Positions 8,633 through 16,658 of a DNA stretch of 41,378 nt are shown piece after piece (position 1 is the stretch's first letter; every line of letters begins with the position of its first letter). Source of the DNA: Chloroflexota bacterium (GTDB taxonomy: Bacteria > Chloroflexota > Ktedonobacteria > Ktedonobacterales > Ktedonobacteraceae). Both the position numbers and the translations under genes were made by a program. The notes beneath the pieces are model-generated. The model ran no database searches and was not told the origin of the DNA. It saw only the letters and a program-made list of their open reading frames with translations. The DNA lies in contig CADDYT010000049.1 of the NCBI GenBank assembly GCA_902810755.1, forward strand, positions 1 to 41,378, in the 5' to 3' direction.

Positions 8633-8641
8633 ATTATAACA
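8633..8641 (-). promoter_or_regulatory. Extended -10 promoter for the RRM gene
   Basis: The minus strand reads TGTTATAAT, a full extended -10. No good -35 box is present at the normal distance, as expected for extended -10 promoters. Predicted initiation near 8626 leaves a leader of about 95 bases. Confidence 0.5.
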
Positions 8642-8722
8642 CATATTGCCAGAAATTTATCCCCCCAATTTTTGTGCTATGCCGCGCCGCGCTCCGTTTT
8701 CGGGCGATTGCCCGCGTGTTTG

Positions 8723-8731
8723 TGTTATACT
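8723..8731 (+). promoter_or_regulatory. Extended -10 promoter for the lipoprotein gene
   Basis: TGTTATACT, within the 13-base string TTTGTGTTATACT that also occurs upstream of the propeller gene at 9820. Initiation near 8738 would exclude the early in-frame ATG at 8674. Confidence 0.5.
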
Positions 8732-8790
8732 TTCTTAGAGTTCGTGATGTGTTGGCGGTATTTCCTCTGGAAATGGTTGCGCGAAGAGCA

Positions 8791-9603
8791 ATGAGCTTGA
8801 ATAGAAGCAAGAGCGGGATTGAAATGCGAGAGGCCATCGCGCTGAAGCAGGCTCGCAGGTGGGCAAGCTTCGCCGCCTGTTTCCTGCTCATCGCCTTGCT
8901 TGCCGCCTGCGGCTCGCAGAAAAGTATCGTGCGGCCAGCGGTGCAGGTCAATAACACGCGGGTGATTCCCAACACTATGTACATGGGCGAGGCGTTCGCC
9001 TTTCCCGAACGCTCGATTTCCGCCAGCTTGCTGCCGCGATCGAGTCGGCTTGCCGCCGGCGATCAGGGGATTTCATTTATTGGTATCATCGCACAGGATA
9101 CCACCACGCCGGGCTGCAGCCAGATTACCCCCTGTGATGTTGTGCGCGTGGGTATGTTTCGCCAGAAAGATAGCTCCTTTCGCTACGGCTATGAGATCAA
9201 CAACGTCATCAGCTACGCGCACGAACGGCAGGCCGACGCCGATTATCGCTACAATATCGACTTCTTTCTCAGTGAGGAAGGCGCTGTTGAAGACCCGGCC
9301 TACCCACATCAGCGCCGTTTTGGCTACGAGTTCCACGTGGCCAGCGGCCTCGCGGACACCGTGCGCGTCGGCGGCCTGCAAAGCTCGCTCTTCTACGGCG
9401 ATCAGATCTTTATCGGCGTGATGGACGCGGCCAACAATGTGCGCCTGCCGACCAACAAGAATCTGCAACTGAGCATCTGGGCCTCTGGCGGCGAAGAGGC
9501 CCCGGATGTGATCTATACCAACGAAGACCAGACCAGCCAGGTCAGCTCCCAGTACAGCGACTCCGATTTCTCTATTACCCTCACCCTCAGCGGCAGTTAT
9601 TGA
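8791..9603 (+). CDS. Secreted lipoprotein of unknown function
   Basis: I place the start at ATG 8791 (GAAGAG four bases before); ATG 8824 is also possible. Either way the product has a basic N-region, a hydrophobic core and a lipobox (IALLAAC) with the lipidated Cys at codon 8908-8910, so it should sit on the outer face of the membrane. The roughly 230-residue mature part contains a TPGCSQITPCD segment with two Cys, FSISVEE-like strand content and a C-terminal SDSDFSITLTLSGSY. I do not recognise the family. The frame from 8674 begins upstream of the predicted transcription start, so its extra N-terminus is unlikely. Confidence 0.72.
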   Translation: MSLNRSKSGIEMREAIALKQARRWASFAACFLLIALLAACGSQKSIVRPAVQVNNTRVIPNTMYMGEAFAFPERSISASLLPRSSRLAAGDQGISFIGIIAQDTTTPGCSQITPCDVVRVGMFRQKDSSFRYGYEINNVISYAHERQADADYRYNIDFFLSEEGAVEDPAYPHQRRFGYEFHVASGLADTVRVGGLQSSLFYGDQIFIGVMDAANNVRLPTNKNLQLSIWASGGEEAPDVIYTNEDQTSQVSSQYSDSDFSITLTLSGSY

Positions 9604-9619
9604 CCCCAGGCGTCGTGCT

Positions 9620-9673
9620 GAGCGCGAGCAAAGCATCCGGGCTACCTTCTGGCTGGATGCTCTGCTCGCGCTC
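9620..9673. repeat. Imperfect palindrome between lipoprotein and propeller genes
   Basis: Two 19-base arms (9620-9638 and 9655-9673) pair with one mismatch around a 16-base loop, 17 bases past the lipoprotein stop. It may act as a terminator, though no T-run follows. The arm, GAGCGCGAGCAAAGCATCC preceded by GTCGTGCT, resembles the widespread intergenic repeat of the form GTCATnCTGAGCGnAGCGAAGGATC; another half-copy lies at 37877-37900. Confidence 0.65.
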
Positions 9674-9761
9674 CGTTTGACATGTTGGAGAGGGGTTGCC
9701 ATGCATGCTATACGAGAGAAACTTTTTTCACAAAACAGGCCAGGCAAGGAAGCATTTTTTG

Positions 9762-9770
9762 TGTTATACT
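9762..9770 (+). promoter_or_regulatory. Extended -10 promoter for the first propeller gene
   Basis: TGTTATACT, in the same TTTGTGTTATACT context as at 8719-8731. Predicted initiation near 9777 gives a leader of about 43 bases ahead of AGGAGAGGAG and ATG 9820. Confidence 0.5.
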
Positions 9771-9819
9771 AATCACATCATTTCGCTAAAGGGGAATCTG
9801 CCAGGAGAGGAGTATACAG

Positions 9820-11226
9820 ATGAAATGCCAGCGTATGCTGTCTGGAATAGCTGCACCTGCCCGTTTTCTGGTCGCCGTGCTGTTTGTCACGAGCCTACTT
9901 TCCCTGCTCTTCACGGCCCTGAGCCTGCCTGCTTCCCATGCTTATGCCGCCAGCGGCGACTGGCCCGGCTACCTGTTCGATGACGGCCATAGCGGCTTCA
10001 ATGGCAGCGAGACGGTGATTAATACGACGACGGCCCCGAACTTGAAGCTGAAGTGGATACATACTGCCGCCGGTTCGATCACGGATGAGCCGGTCGAGGC
10101 GAACAACCTGGTCTACTGGGGTTCCTGGGACAATGGCACGGAACACACGACCGACCTCAATAACCATCGCATCTGGACCTACAATACCGGCGTCACCGCC
10201 GATAACAATTGCAGCCCGCCTTCGCTGGGCATAGGCAGCACGTCGACCATTGCCACCGTTACCATCAATGGCACCCCGACCTCCGTTGATTTCTTCGGCG
10301 GCGGCACCCCTTCCATGTACGCGCTCAATGCTCTGACCGGCAAACTCATCTGGCGCACTACGCTGGCTTCTTCTCTCGACTATTTCCTCTGGAGTTCGCC
10401 CGAAGTTTACAACGGCAGCGTCTACGAAGGGGTGGCCTCCGTCGGCGATTGCCCGCTCATCCGGGGCCAGCTCGTGCAGATGAACGCGGCTACCGGGGCT
10501 ATCCAGCACATCTTCAATACCGTGCCGACTGGCTGTATCGGCGCGAGCATCTGGAGTTCTCCGGCCATCGATGCCGCCGCCGGGACAGTCTACGTCTCCA
10601 CCGGCAATCAGGGTTCCTGCTCCAGCACAGAAAACTACGCCGTCGCGCTGATCGAACTGAACGCCTCCACCCTCTCGGTCATCGGCTCCTGGCAGGTGCC
10701 AGCATCTCAGCAGATTGGCGACGGCGATTTCGGAGCCTCGCCCACGCTCTTCACCACCAGTAGCGGGACGCCAATGGTGGGACTGGAGAATAAAAACGGC
10801 AAGTTCTATGCTTTCAAACGTGACGCCATCAGCAGCGGCCCTGTCTGGACGGCCACCATCGCGACCAGCAGGGGCAGCATTTCAACCGCTTCCTGGGACG
10901 GGCATACGCTCTACATCGGCGGCAGCGGCATTACCATCAACGGCGCCAGTTGTAAGGGCAGCGTGCGCGCGCTCAATCCTGATAACGGCGCGCTCATCTG
11001 GCAGCACTGCCTGAACAGTGGCCCTGTCATCGCCGGCGTCATCTCCGTACCCGGCCTGGTCATTGTGGAGCAGGGCAACTATCTGATGATTATCGGCGCG
11101 GCCAGCGGCCAGACGCTCTTCCGCTACCAGGATACCGGCGGCCTGTTCGATGGTCCCGCCTCCGTCTCCAACGGCGTCCTCTACGTTGGCAACGGTGACG
11201 GCAAGCTCTACGCCTTCGCGCCGTGA
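9820..11226 (+). CDS. Secreted PQQ-like beta-propeller protein
   Basis: 468 residues. The start is fixed by AGGAGAGGAG nine bases upstream. A signal peptide runs to a likely cut after AYA near residue 44. The rest is a chain of propeller blades of the PQQ-enzyme type: NLKLKWIHTAAGSI, YALNALTGKLIWRTTL, VQMNAATGAIQHIF, VRALNPDNGALIWQH and VLYVGNGDGKLYAFAP, each with the A-x-(T/N)-G-x-x-x-W theme. There is no CxxCH heme site. Conserved Cys pairs (GDCPLIRGQ, QGSCSSTEN) suggest disulfides. Such proteins may be dehydrogenases or simply structural propellers; PQQ binding is not shown. It is a close paralogue of the gene at 14818-16272. Confidence 0.82.
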   Translation: MKCQRMLSGIAAPARFLVAVLFVTSLLSLLFTALSLPASHAYAASGDWPGYLFDDGHSGFNGSETVINTTTAPNLKLKWIHTAAGSITDEPVEANNLVYWGSWDNGTEHTTDLNNHRIWTYNTGVTADNNCSPPSLGIGSTSTIATVTINGTPTSVDFFGGGTPSMYALNALTGKLIWRTTLASSLDYFLWSSPEVYNGSVYEGVASVGDCPLIRGQLVQMNAATGAIQHIFNTVPTGCIGASIWSSPAIDAAAGTVYVSTGNQGSCSSTENYAVALIELNASTLSVIGSWQVPASQQIGDGDFGASPTLFTTSSGTPMVGLENKNGKFYAFKRDAISSGPVWTATIATSRGSISTASWDGHTLYIGGSGITINGASCKGSVRALNPDNGALIWQHCLNSGPVIAGVISVPGLVIVEQGNYLMIIGAASGQTLFRYQDTGGLFDGPASVSNGVLYVGNGDGKLYAFAP

Positions 11227-11232
11227 TGCTGA

Positions 11233-12459
11233 TTACAGATCGAGTCGCTGCGTCAGCTTGCGCGTTTTGTTGCTGATGACCTTCATCTGTTCAGCGGAGA
11301 TCTGACGCCCGCGCTCGATCTGCTCAAGGGCGGCCTGCGTCTCCGCGTCCAGCACGCGCGTGACGGTGGGGGCCAGCCGCGTCGTCGCCTTGCCCGTGCG
11401 CTTATACTCGTCCAGCACCTGGCTGACAAGGCGGTGGGCGTTGGCCTTCTCGACAAAATTCATCACCTTCGCGTTCAACTGCCCGGCGGCCAGCGCATCG
11501 CTCCTGAAAGTGATTTTGATATCCTCGCGCACCTTCTCGCCCGCCAGCCGCAGCGTGGGAACGTCATAGGTGAGTTCGGCCTGCGCGACGCGGAAGAGGC
11601 CAGGCGGGCGGGGATCAATCATCAATTCGATCAGCACTGCCTGCGGGTTGTTCTTCTCCAGATCGCCCAGAGGCAGCACAATTTGCCGGTCGGAGAGGAC
11701 AGAGGCGTCAAACTCGTTGATGGTTGGCAGCACTCTGGTGGCGCGCCTGGGCGAGACGCCCATCGGCAGGCGCAGGGTGAGGACGGCATTGCGTACCGCC
11801 ACGTCGATGGCGCTCTGAAGCTGCTGCTGGAAGACGCTCATGGCGTCGGCAGGCGTTCTAATAAACTCGGCCTTTGCGCCGCCGCTCAGTTCGCCGATAT
11901 CATCCAGCAATTCCTCGTCCCAGTCCGAGCCGATGCCCAGCGGGTTGATGACCACCCCGGCCTCCCGCGCCTCCCGCGCCAGTTCCAGGCACTTTTTCGC
12001 CCCGATGGTGCGGCCATCAGTGAGCAGAATCATGCGGTTGATGGCATAGGGAACAAGCTGGCGGCGCAGTTCATCCAGCCCCGCCCGCATGCCGCGCACC
12101 ATATTCGTGCCGCCGCCCACCTTGATGCGCTCGACAGCCGCCTTCATGCCCTGCGGGTCTCTGGCCAGTTGCGCCGGAATAATCGTCTCCGCCCGGTCGC
12201 TGAACATGACCAGCGAGATGTAATCGGCGGGCGAAAGGTGATCGATCACCATTTTCACCGCCTCCTTCACACTCGCCAGCTTCTTCCCGCGCATAGAGCC
12301 AGAGTGATCCAGCACCAGCGCAAAATTCAGAGGCATACGCACCTGCGCCACCACCTCCGTCGGGCTGGCCTCCACCAGCACATACGCCACCTGTCCCATA
12401 TCCGTCGGCGGCATAAACTCCCTGCCCACCTCCCAGAGCAAAGCAACCTCTCCGGCCAT
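11233..12459 (-). CDS. von Willebrand factor type A domain protein
   Basis: 408 residues with a start supported by AAGGAGAGGTGAG. The VWA domain starts near residue 45: MIDAS motif LDHSGSMRG (DxSxS) at about residues 50-58, the second metal loop around GGGTNMVRGM, and LLTDGRTIG. A C-terminal region of beta strands and helices follows, rich in charged residues (VTRVLDAETQAALEQIERG). Bacterial proteins of this layout bind partner proteins through a metal ion. There is no signal peptide, so it is probably cytoplasmic. It ends seven bases from the opposing propeller gene. Confidence 0.85.
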   Translation of the reverse strand: MAGEVALLWEVGREFMPPTDMGQVAYVLVEASPTEVVAQVRMPLNFALVLDHSGSMRGKKLASVKEAVKMVIDHLSPADYISLVMFSDRAETIIPAQLARDPQGMKAAVERIKVGGGTNMVRGMRAGLDELRRQLVPYAINRMILLTDGRTIGAKKCLELAREAREAGVVINPLGIGSDWDEELLDDIGELSGGAKAEFIRTPADAMSVFQQQLQSAIDVAVRNAVLTLRLPMGVSPRRATRVLPTINEFDASVLSDRQIVLPLGDLEKNNPQAVLIELMIDPRPPGLFRVAQAELTYDVPTLRLAGEKVREDIKITFRSDALAAGQLNAKVMNFVEKANAHRLVSQVLDEYKRTGKATTRLAPTVTRVLDAETQAALEQIERGRQISAEQMKVISNKTRKLTQRLDL

Positions 12460-12570
12460 AAGCTCACCTCTCCTTACGAGCTATGTTAGCAAATCACTCA
12501 ACCAGTTGCGATGAGTCTATCACACTTATTACGCCCGCGCCAGTAACGAGTTGTAGCGGCTGGCCTGCCA

Positions 12571-12600
12571 TTGACTTACCCATCATTGCCGGGTTAGAAT
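12571..12600 (+). promoter_or_regulatory. Sigma70-like promoter for the APC permease
   Basis: TTGACT (12571-12576) and TAGAAT (12595-12600) with an 18-base spacer. Predicted initiation near 12607 leaves a leader of about 73 bases before ATG 12680. Confidence 0.6.
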
Positions 12601-12679
12601 TTAGCTATATCCTCGTCGCTCTTCGACAATCTAGTGTCCTCGCAGTGATTCCGCTTTTATACGGAAAGGAGCGTGCAGC

Positions 12680-14179
12680 ATGGCCCTGACTGAGAATACA
12701 TCCGGCGGTTCTGCCGAGCAGAGCCTGGAGCGTTTTGGCTACCGGCAGGAGTTCCGGCGCGAACTGAAGCGGTTTGCCTCCTTTGCAGTGGGCTTCTCAT
12801 TTATTTCCATCACGACCGGCATCTTCACCACCTATGGCTCCGTTCTGGGCTGGGGCGGGCCTCTGGGCGTCTGGACGTGGCCGCTGGTGATCGTCGGCCA
12901 GTTGTTTGTCTCGCTGGTCTTCGCCGCGCTGGCCTCGCGCATCCCTCTGGCGGGCTACTCATACCAGTGGGTCTCGCGGCTGGCAAATCCGAAGATCGGC
13001 TGGCTCATCGGCTGGGTCTCCTTCATCTTTCTGGTGGTCGACGTGGTCGCGGTCGACTACGCGGTGGCGGCGACGGTGCTGCCCAGCCTCTTCAATTATG
13101 CATCGACGCCCTTCAGCGCGTGGCTGGCAACGGCCATCGTCGTGCTGTTGCAGGCCCTGCTCATCATCTTCTCGACGCGCTGGTCGACGCGCATCAATAA
13201 CACGGCAGTCGGCACCGAGGTAGTGGGCATTGTGGGGCTGACGCTGCTGCTGGTGATCGTCGGGGCGGTACGCGGGTTGCTGCACCCCGATCACCTGTTC
13301 AGCATGGGGACCGTCTCTGCGCAGGGCTACTTCGGCTTCGGCAGCCTGCTGCACGCCAGCCCCTTCATGCTCTCGTTCCTGCTGGGCGCCTTCACCATCG
13401 TCGGCTTCGAGGCGGCAGCGAATCTGGCGGAAGAGACGCAGGACGCGCATCGCGTCGTGCCGACAGCTATGTGGTCATCTGTCTTCATCAGCGGTGTGGT
13501 TGGCTTCGCCTTTCTGATCGCGCTCAACCTGACTTCCGGCAATCTCAAGGCGCTCTCACTCTCGGCTACCCCTGTTGCCGATATCGTGACGCAGACGCTC
13601 GGCACGGTGGTGGGCGACATCTTCCTGGTGCTGGTGACGTTCTCCATCTTCGCCTGTGGGCTGGTCATCTTCATCACAGCGACGCGACTGACGTGGGCCA
13701 TGTCACGCGACCAGCGGTTCCCCGGCTATCCCCTCTTCCGCCAGATCAACGCAGGCACCGGCACGCCCGTTGCCGCCACCATTCTCAACGGCGCGCTGAT
13801 CGAAGTGGTGCTGGCCATCTTCGCGACGCAGCCCAACGCGCTGCCCAACCTCTTCAGCGCGGCCACGTTGCTGCCCGCGATCATCTACCTGTCAACGGTC
13901 ATCCTCTACATCTACGCGCGGCGCAAGCTGCCGCAGATGCACGGCTTCCGGCTTGGCGTGTTCGAGTGGCCCATCATCATTCTCTCGCTGGTCTGGTTGC
14001 TCTTTGAACTCGCCATCTTCCGCGACGCCTCTTTCGCCTCCCCGTGGATCTACTCGCTGGTTATGTTCGCCCTCGGCCTCATCTACTTCGTGTGGATGCT
14101 GCTCGCCCGGCCCCAGGTGCTGCGCACGCCACCCACTGCCGACGAAGCAGAGGCCCAACCGGAAGTACCGGGGGCGTAG
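12680..14179 (+). CDS. APC-superfamily amino acid/polyamine permease
   Basis: 499 residues with a start supported by AAAGGAG. About twelve hydrophobic segments are seen. The N-terminal motif (FASFAVGFSFISITTGIFTTYGSVLGWGGP) and the TM6 region (FTIVGFEAAANLAEETQDAHRVVPTAMWSS) are typical of the amino acid-polyamine-organocation family, of the GABA/choline/amine permease type. It would import an amino acid, amine or related compound by ion symport or exchange. It stands alone, divergent from the VWA gene. The substrate cannot be read from the sequence. Confidence 0.88.
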   Translation: MALTENTSGGSAEQSLERFGYRQEFRRELKRFASFAVGFSFISITTGIFTTYGSVLGWGGPLGVWTWPLVIVGQLFVSLVFAALASRIPLAGYSYQWVSRLANPKIGWLIGWVSFIFLVVDVVAVDYAVAATVLPSLFNYASTPFSAWLATAIVVLLQALLIIFSTRWSTRINNTAVGTEVVGIVGLTLLLVIVGAVRGLLHPDHLFSMGTVSAQGYFGFGSLLHASPFMLSFLLGAFTIVGFEAAANLAEETQDAHRVVPTAMWSSVFISGVVGFAFLIALNLTSGNLKALSLSATPVADIVTQTLGTVVGDIFLVLVTFSIFACGLVIFITATRLTWAMSRDQRFPGYPLFRQINAGTGTPVAATILNGALIEVVLAIFATQPNALPNLFSAATLLPAIIYLSTVILYIYARRKLPQMHGFRLGVFEWPIIILSLVWLLFELAIFRDASFASPWIYSLVMFALGLIYFVWMLLARPQVLRTPPTADEAEAQPEVPGA

Positions 14180-14215
14180 TGCAGGCTACTCATCCGCGGG
14201 GTATCCACCCGCAGA

Positions 14216-14265
14216 GAACCCATTTCACGGGATGTCTATCCACAGGGAACCCATTTCACGGGATG
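14216..14265. repeat. Two 19-bp direct repeats
   Basis: GAACCCATTTCACGGGATG occurs at 14216-14234 and 14247-14265, with a period of 31 bases. Related CACAGG(G)-containing pieces continue to about 14295. Confidence 0.8.
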
Positions 14266-14300
14266 GACATTCCACAGGATGTCCATCCCACAGGGTACCC

Positions 14301-14389
14301 CCATAAGCGTTAACTGAAGCCCGTGAGCGCCAGGCAGGCCACCCGCCAGGGGTGGCCCCATAGGCGTTAACGGAAGCCCGTGCGAGCGC
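14301..14389. repeat. Direct repeat pair flanking a GGCCACCC palindrome
   Basis: A segment of about 31 bases (CCATAAGCGTTAACTGAAGC and on) at 14301-14330 recurs at 14358-14389 with few changes. Between the copies sits a hairpin, GGCCACCC-gccag-GGGTGGCC (14337-14357), the core of the repeat family found throughout this block. Confidence 0.75.
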
Positions 14390-14415
14390 GAAGCAGGCCA
14401 CCGATGCCGCGTCGG

Positions 14416-14514
14416 GCAGGCCACCCGCCAGGGGTGGCCCTACTATATACGATGGCTCCCCAGGCGGCACGAACGCCTCGTATATAGTAGGGCCACCCCT
14501 GGCGGGTGGCCTGC
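14416..14514. repeat. Perfect 36-bp inverted repeat with nested palindromes
   Basis: The arms 14416-14451 and 14479-14514 are exact reverse complements separated by 27 bases. Each arm carries a GGCCACCC/GGGTGGCC hairpin (14419-14439 and 14491-14511) plus a CTACTATATACG segment. The whole could form a long cruciform or RNA hairpin. It resembles a pair of inverted REP-type units. Confidence 0.9.
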
Positions 14515-14722
14515 GGTGGATGACTTGCTACCGGTGGCCTGCTACGACTATCCTGCGGCGAATGACTTGCTACCGGTGGTCTGCTACGACTATCCTGCGG
14601 TGGGTGACCTGCTACCGGCGGTCTGCTACGACTATCCTGCGATGGGTGACTTGCTACCGGTGGCCTGCTACGACTATCCTGCGGTGGATGACCTGCTACC
14701 GGTGGCCTGGAGTGGGTGGCCT
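14511..14722. repeat. 42-bp tandem repeat array, about 4.7 units
   Basis: Units begin at 14511, 14553, 14595, 14637 and 14679, the last diverging after about 30 bases. Each reads CTGCGGTGGATGACTTGCTA followed by CCGGTGGCCTGCTACGACTATC, with a few substitutions. There are no unique spacers, so this is not a CRISPR array. The unit includes the GGTGGCCTGC half of the neighbouring palindromes, suggesting it grew from one of them. Confidence 0.9.
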
Positions 14723-14737
14723 GTGGTGGGTGGCGAG

Positions 14738-14800
14738 GCCGGATACTGAGCCAGGCCACCTCTTGCGGGTGGCCTGCGGGGGCCTGGCTCAGTATCCGGC
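14738..14800. repeat. Perfect 20-bp inverted repeat with inner hairpin
   Basis: Arms 14738-14757 and 14781-14800 are exact reverse complements (GCCGGATACTGAGCCAGGCC and its partner). Inside, GGCCACC (14754-14760) pairs with GGTGGCC (14768-14774), an alternative fold of the same family. It lies 18 bases past the stop of the minus-strand propeller and could terminate its transcript. Confidence 0.88.
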
Positions 14801-14817
14801 TTTGCCTGCCTGACCCA

Positions 14818-16272
14818 TCATAATCCGTAAGCGTAGAGCTTTTTGTCCATGTTGCCAACGTAGACGATGCCCTGCGAGACGGAGGCCGCACCGTAGTAAA
14901 GGGAGCCGCTGCCGGTATCGCTGAGCGTTTTCAGAATCTGGCCGGAGGAGGTGGAGACGGCCACGAGGCTTGTCCCTTCGGTCACGAAGGCCACACCGGG
15001 GACGACTGTGACTGCCCCCAGCACCGGACCACCGCTGAAGCCCACCTGCCAGATGAACTGGCCGTTAGCGGGATTAAGCGCGCGCAAACTGCCTTTATAA
15101 CCGGTACCGTTGATGGTGGTGGCGCCGCCTGCGACATAGAGGTGGGTTCCATCCCAGGCGGCAGGCGAGATGCTGCCGGAACCGCACTGCGGGCAATCGC
15201 CGCCGTTGGCGACCTGCATCTGCCAGATGGGGCCGCTGTTCAGCGCGTCCCGTTTGAAGGTATAAAAGACGCCGTTTTTGTTTGCAACCCCTACCAGCTT
15301 TACCGTTGAGCCGTTGATGGTCGCCTGGAAAAGTGTGGGCGTTGAGCCGAAGTCACTATCTGGCCCCTGCTGATTCGCCGGTACCGCCCACGAGCCAACA
15401 ACGGAGAGGTCAGAGGTGTGTAGCTCCACGATGGAGACAGTATACGGCTCTGAGGAGGAGCAGGAGCCGTTATTGCCGGTGACGAAGTAGAGCGTCCCGG
15501 CGCTGGTATCAATTGTGGGCGACCCCCACATGCCGCCGCCGGTGCAGCCTGTCGGTACGATATTAAAAGTATGCACAACGCTGCCCGTCTTCGCGTTGAG
15601 TTCAAAAACCTGCCCCTGCACCAGCGGGCAATCGCCGAAGGAGGAGATACCGATGTAGACGTTGCCCTGGTAAACCACCGGCGAGTCCCAGATGAAGTGG
15701 GAGGGCGACGAGCCAAGCGAGGTATGCCAGATGATCGCGCCTGTGCTGGCGTTCAGCGCGTAAAACTGCGCATTGCCGCCGCCGACGAAGACGACCGGCG
15801 TGGAAACTTTATGGAATGTGACACTGGCAATGGTAGCAGTGCTGGCAACGCCGACCGTCGGAGGGAGGCATGACGAGTCCGAGGTCTGACCCAGATTCGT
15901 ACTCCAGACGGCGCTGCCGGTGACGCTGGTCGCGTGTTCATTGCCATCCCACGATCCCCAGTAAACATTGCCGTTAGCCTCGACCGGCTGATCTGAAATG
16001 GACCCGCCTGCCGTGTAGCTCCAGTGCAACTTCAGGTTGGGCGCCGTACCCGCCGTAATCGTTGTCTCTTTGCTGTTATAGCCGCTATGATCTTTACTAT
16101 AGAGGTAGGTTGGCCAGTACGCTGAATTGGCTAAACCATCCGGGGAAACAGGACCGCCCTGTGCATGTGCAGCGACGGGCGCAAATACCGCACAGAGCAG
16201 GATGCCCAGGCCCGCAATGACGGAGAAAGAGATTCCGCAGTAAACTTTTCTTTGTACATTCAATGCTCGCAT
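14818..16272 (-). CDS. Second secreted PQQ-like beta-propeller protein
   Basis: 484 residues from ATG 16272, chosen because AAAGGA lies eight bases upstream; the frame opens earlier at 16332. It has a basic N-terminus, a hydrophobic signal and a likely cut after AHA near residue 38. The propeller blades match the gene at 9820: NLKLHWSYTAGGSISDQPVEAN, VYWGSWDGNEHAT, YALNASTGAIIWHT, FGDCPLVQGQVFELN and LRALNPANGQFIWQ. Extra Cys pairs (GDCPQCG) are present. No heme site. It is a paralogue of the other propeller and points towards it; function and PQQ dependence are unproven. Confidence 0.82.
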   Translation of the reverse strand: MRALNVQRKVYCGISFSVIAGLGILLCAVFAPVAAHAQGGPVSPDGLANSAYWPTYLYSKDHSGYNSKETTITAGTAPNLKLHWSYTAGGSISDQPVEANGNVYWGSWDGNEHATSVTGSAVWSTNLGQTSDSSCLPPTVGVASTATIASVTFHKVSTPVVFVGGGNAQFYALNASTGAIIWHTSLGSSPSHFIWDSPVVYQGNVYIGISSFGDCPLVQGQVFELNAKTGSVVHTFNIVPTGCTGGGMWGSPTIDTSAGTLYFVTGNNGSCSSSEPYTVSIVELHTSDLSVVGSWAVPANQQGPDSDFGSTPTLFQATINGSTVKLVGVANKNGVFYTFKRDALNSGPIWQMQVANGGDCPQCGSGSISPAAWDGTHLYVAGGATTINGTGYKGSLRALNPANGQFIWQVGFSGGPVLGAVTVVPGVAFVTEGTSLVAVSTSSGQILKTLSDTGSGSLYYGAASVSQGIVYVGNMDKKLYAYGL

Positions 16273-16658
16273 AGTTGTAGTCCTTTTGTCTCTAAAAGAA
16301 CATGTCATTGTTAAAAGCATATTCCACATCAATTCGCCCTGACTTCATCATTGAAACAGGGAGACGCCGACAGACAATGACGAAATGAAGAACGAGGAAA
16401 CAAACTGAAGAATAGTGATATCGTCTTGAAGATTATAAGAAAGCATCAAAGGCTGATGCTCTTAGAGAAGACATACAGAAGACATAGAAATACCGGGCCA
16501 CTCTCAGCCGCCCTACCGGTCAGCCGCCAGGACTATACGCGATACGCTTAGTTCACCCTGTGGAGTGGTGTAGGGCCATCGTATATAGTAGAGCTATCGC
16601 TTGCCGATGGCCTGCGCGGGGAGCCTGGGAACGGCTACCGGAGGCTGGCAGAGAGGGC
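16273..16658. other. Intergenic region upstream of the second propeller gene
   Basis: 386 bases holding the minus-strand promoter region and leader of the propeller gene and the downstream end of the glycan operon. I find no clear -35/-10 pair. Nothing protein-coding is seen. A stray copy of the palindromic repeat lies at 16574-16614. Confidence 0.6.
16574..16614. repeat. Stray copy of the palindromic repeat
   Basis: The 17-mer GCCATCGTATATAGTAG at 16575-16591 is identical, in reverse orientation, to 14440-14456. It is followed by a hairpin, GCTATCG-cttgc-CGATGGC (16593-16611), equivalent to the GGCCACCC/GGGTGGCC stem of the main block but with paired base changes. It lies about 45 bases past the last gene of the glycan operon. 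Confidence 0.75.

Larger units (their letters stand above)
14180..14817. other. Gene-free repeat-rich intergenic region
   Basis: 638 bases between the permease stop and the second propeller stop. I see no convincing gene: small frames across it have no ribosome site and only translate the repeats. It contains a small hairpin just after the permease stop (GCGGG near 14197-14201 with CCCGC near 14208-14212, a possible terminator), short direct repeats, a palindromic family, a large perfect inverted repeat and a 42-bp tandem array. The individual elements are listed separately. Confidence 0.8.

Noticed and set aside
14511..14722. Possible CRISPR array
   Set aside because: The units are contiguous 42-bp repeats without unique spacers, and no cas genes are present.
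14516..14749. Small plus-strand frame of 14-residue repeats (DLLPVxCYDYPA)
   Set aside because: It only translates the 42-bp tandem repeats, has no ribosome site, and base changes fall at all codon positions.
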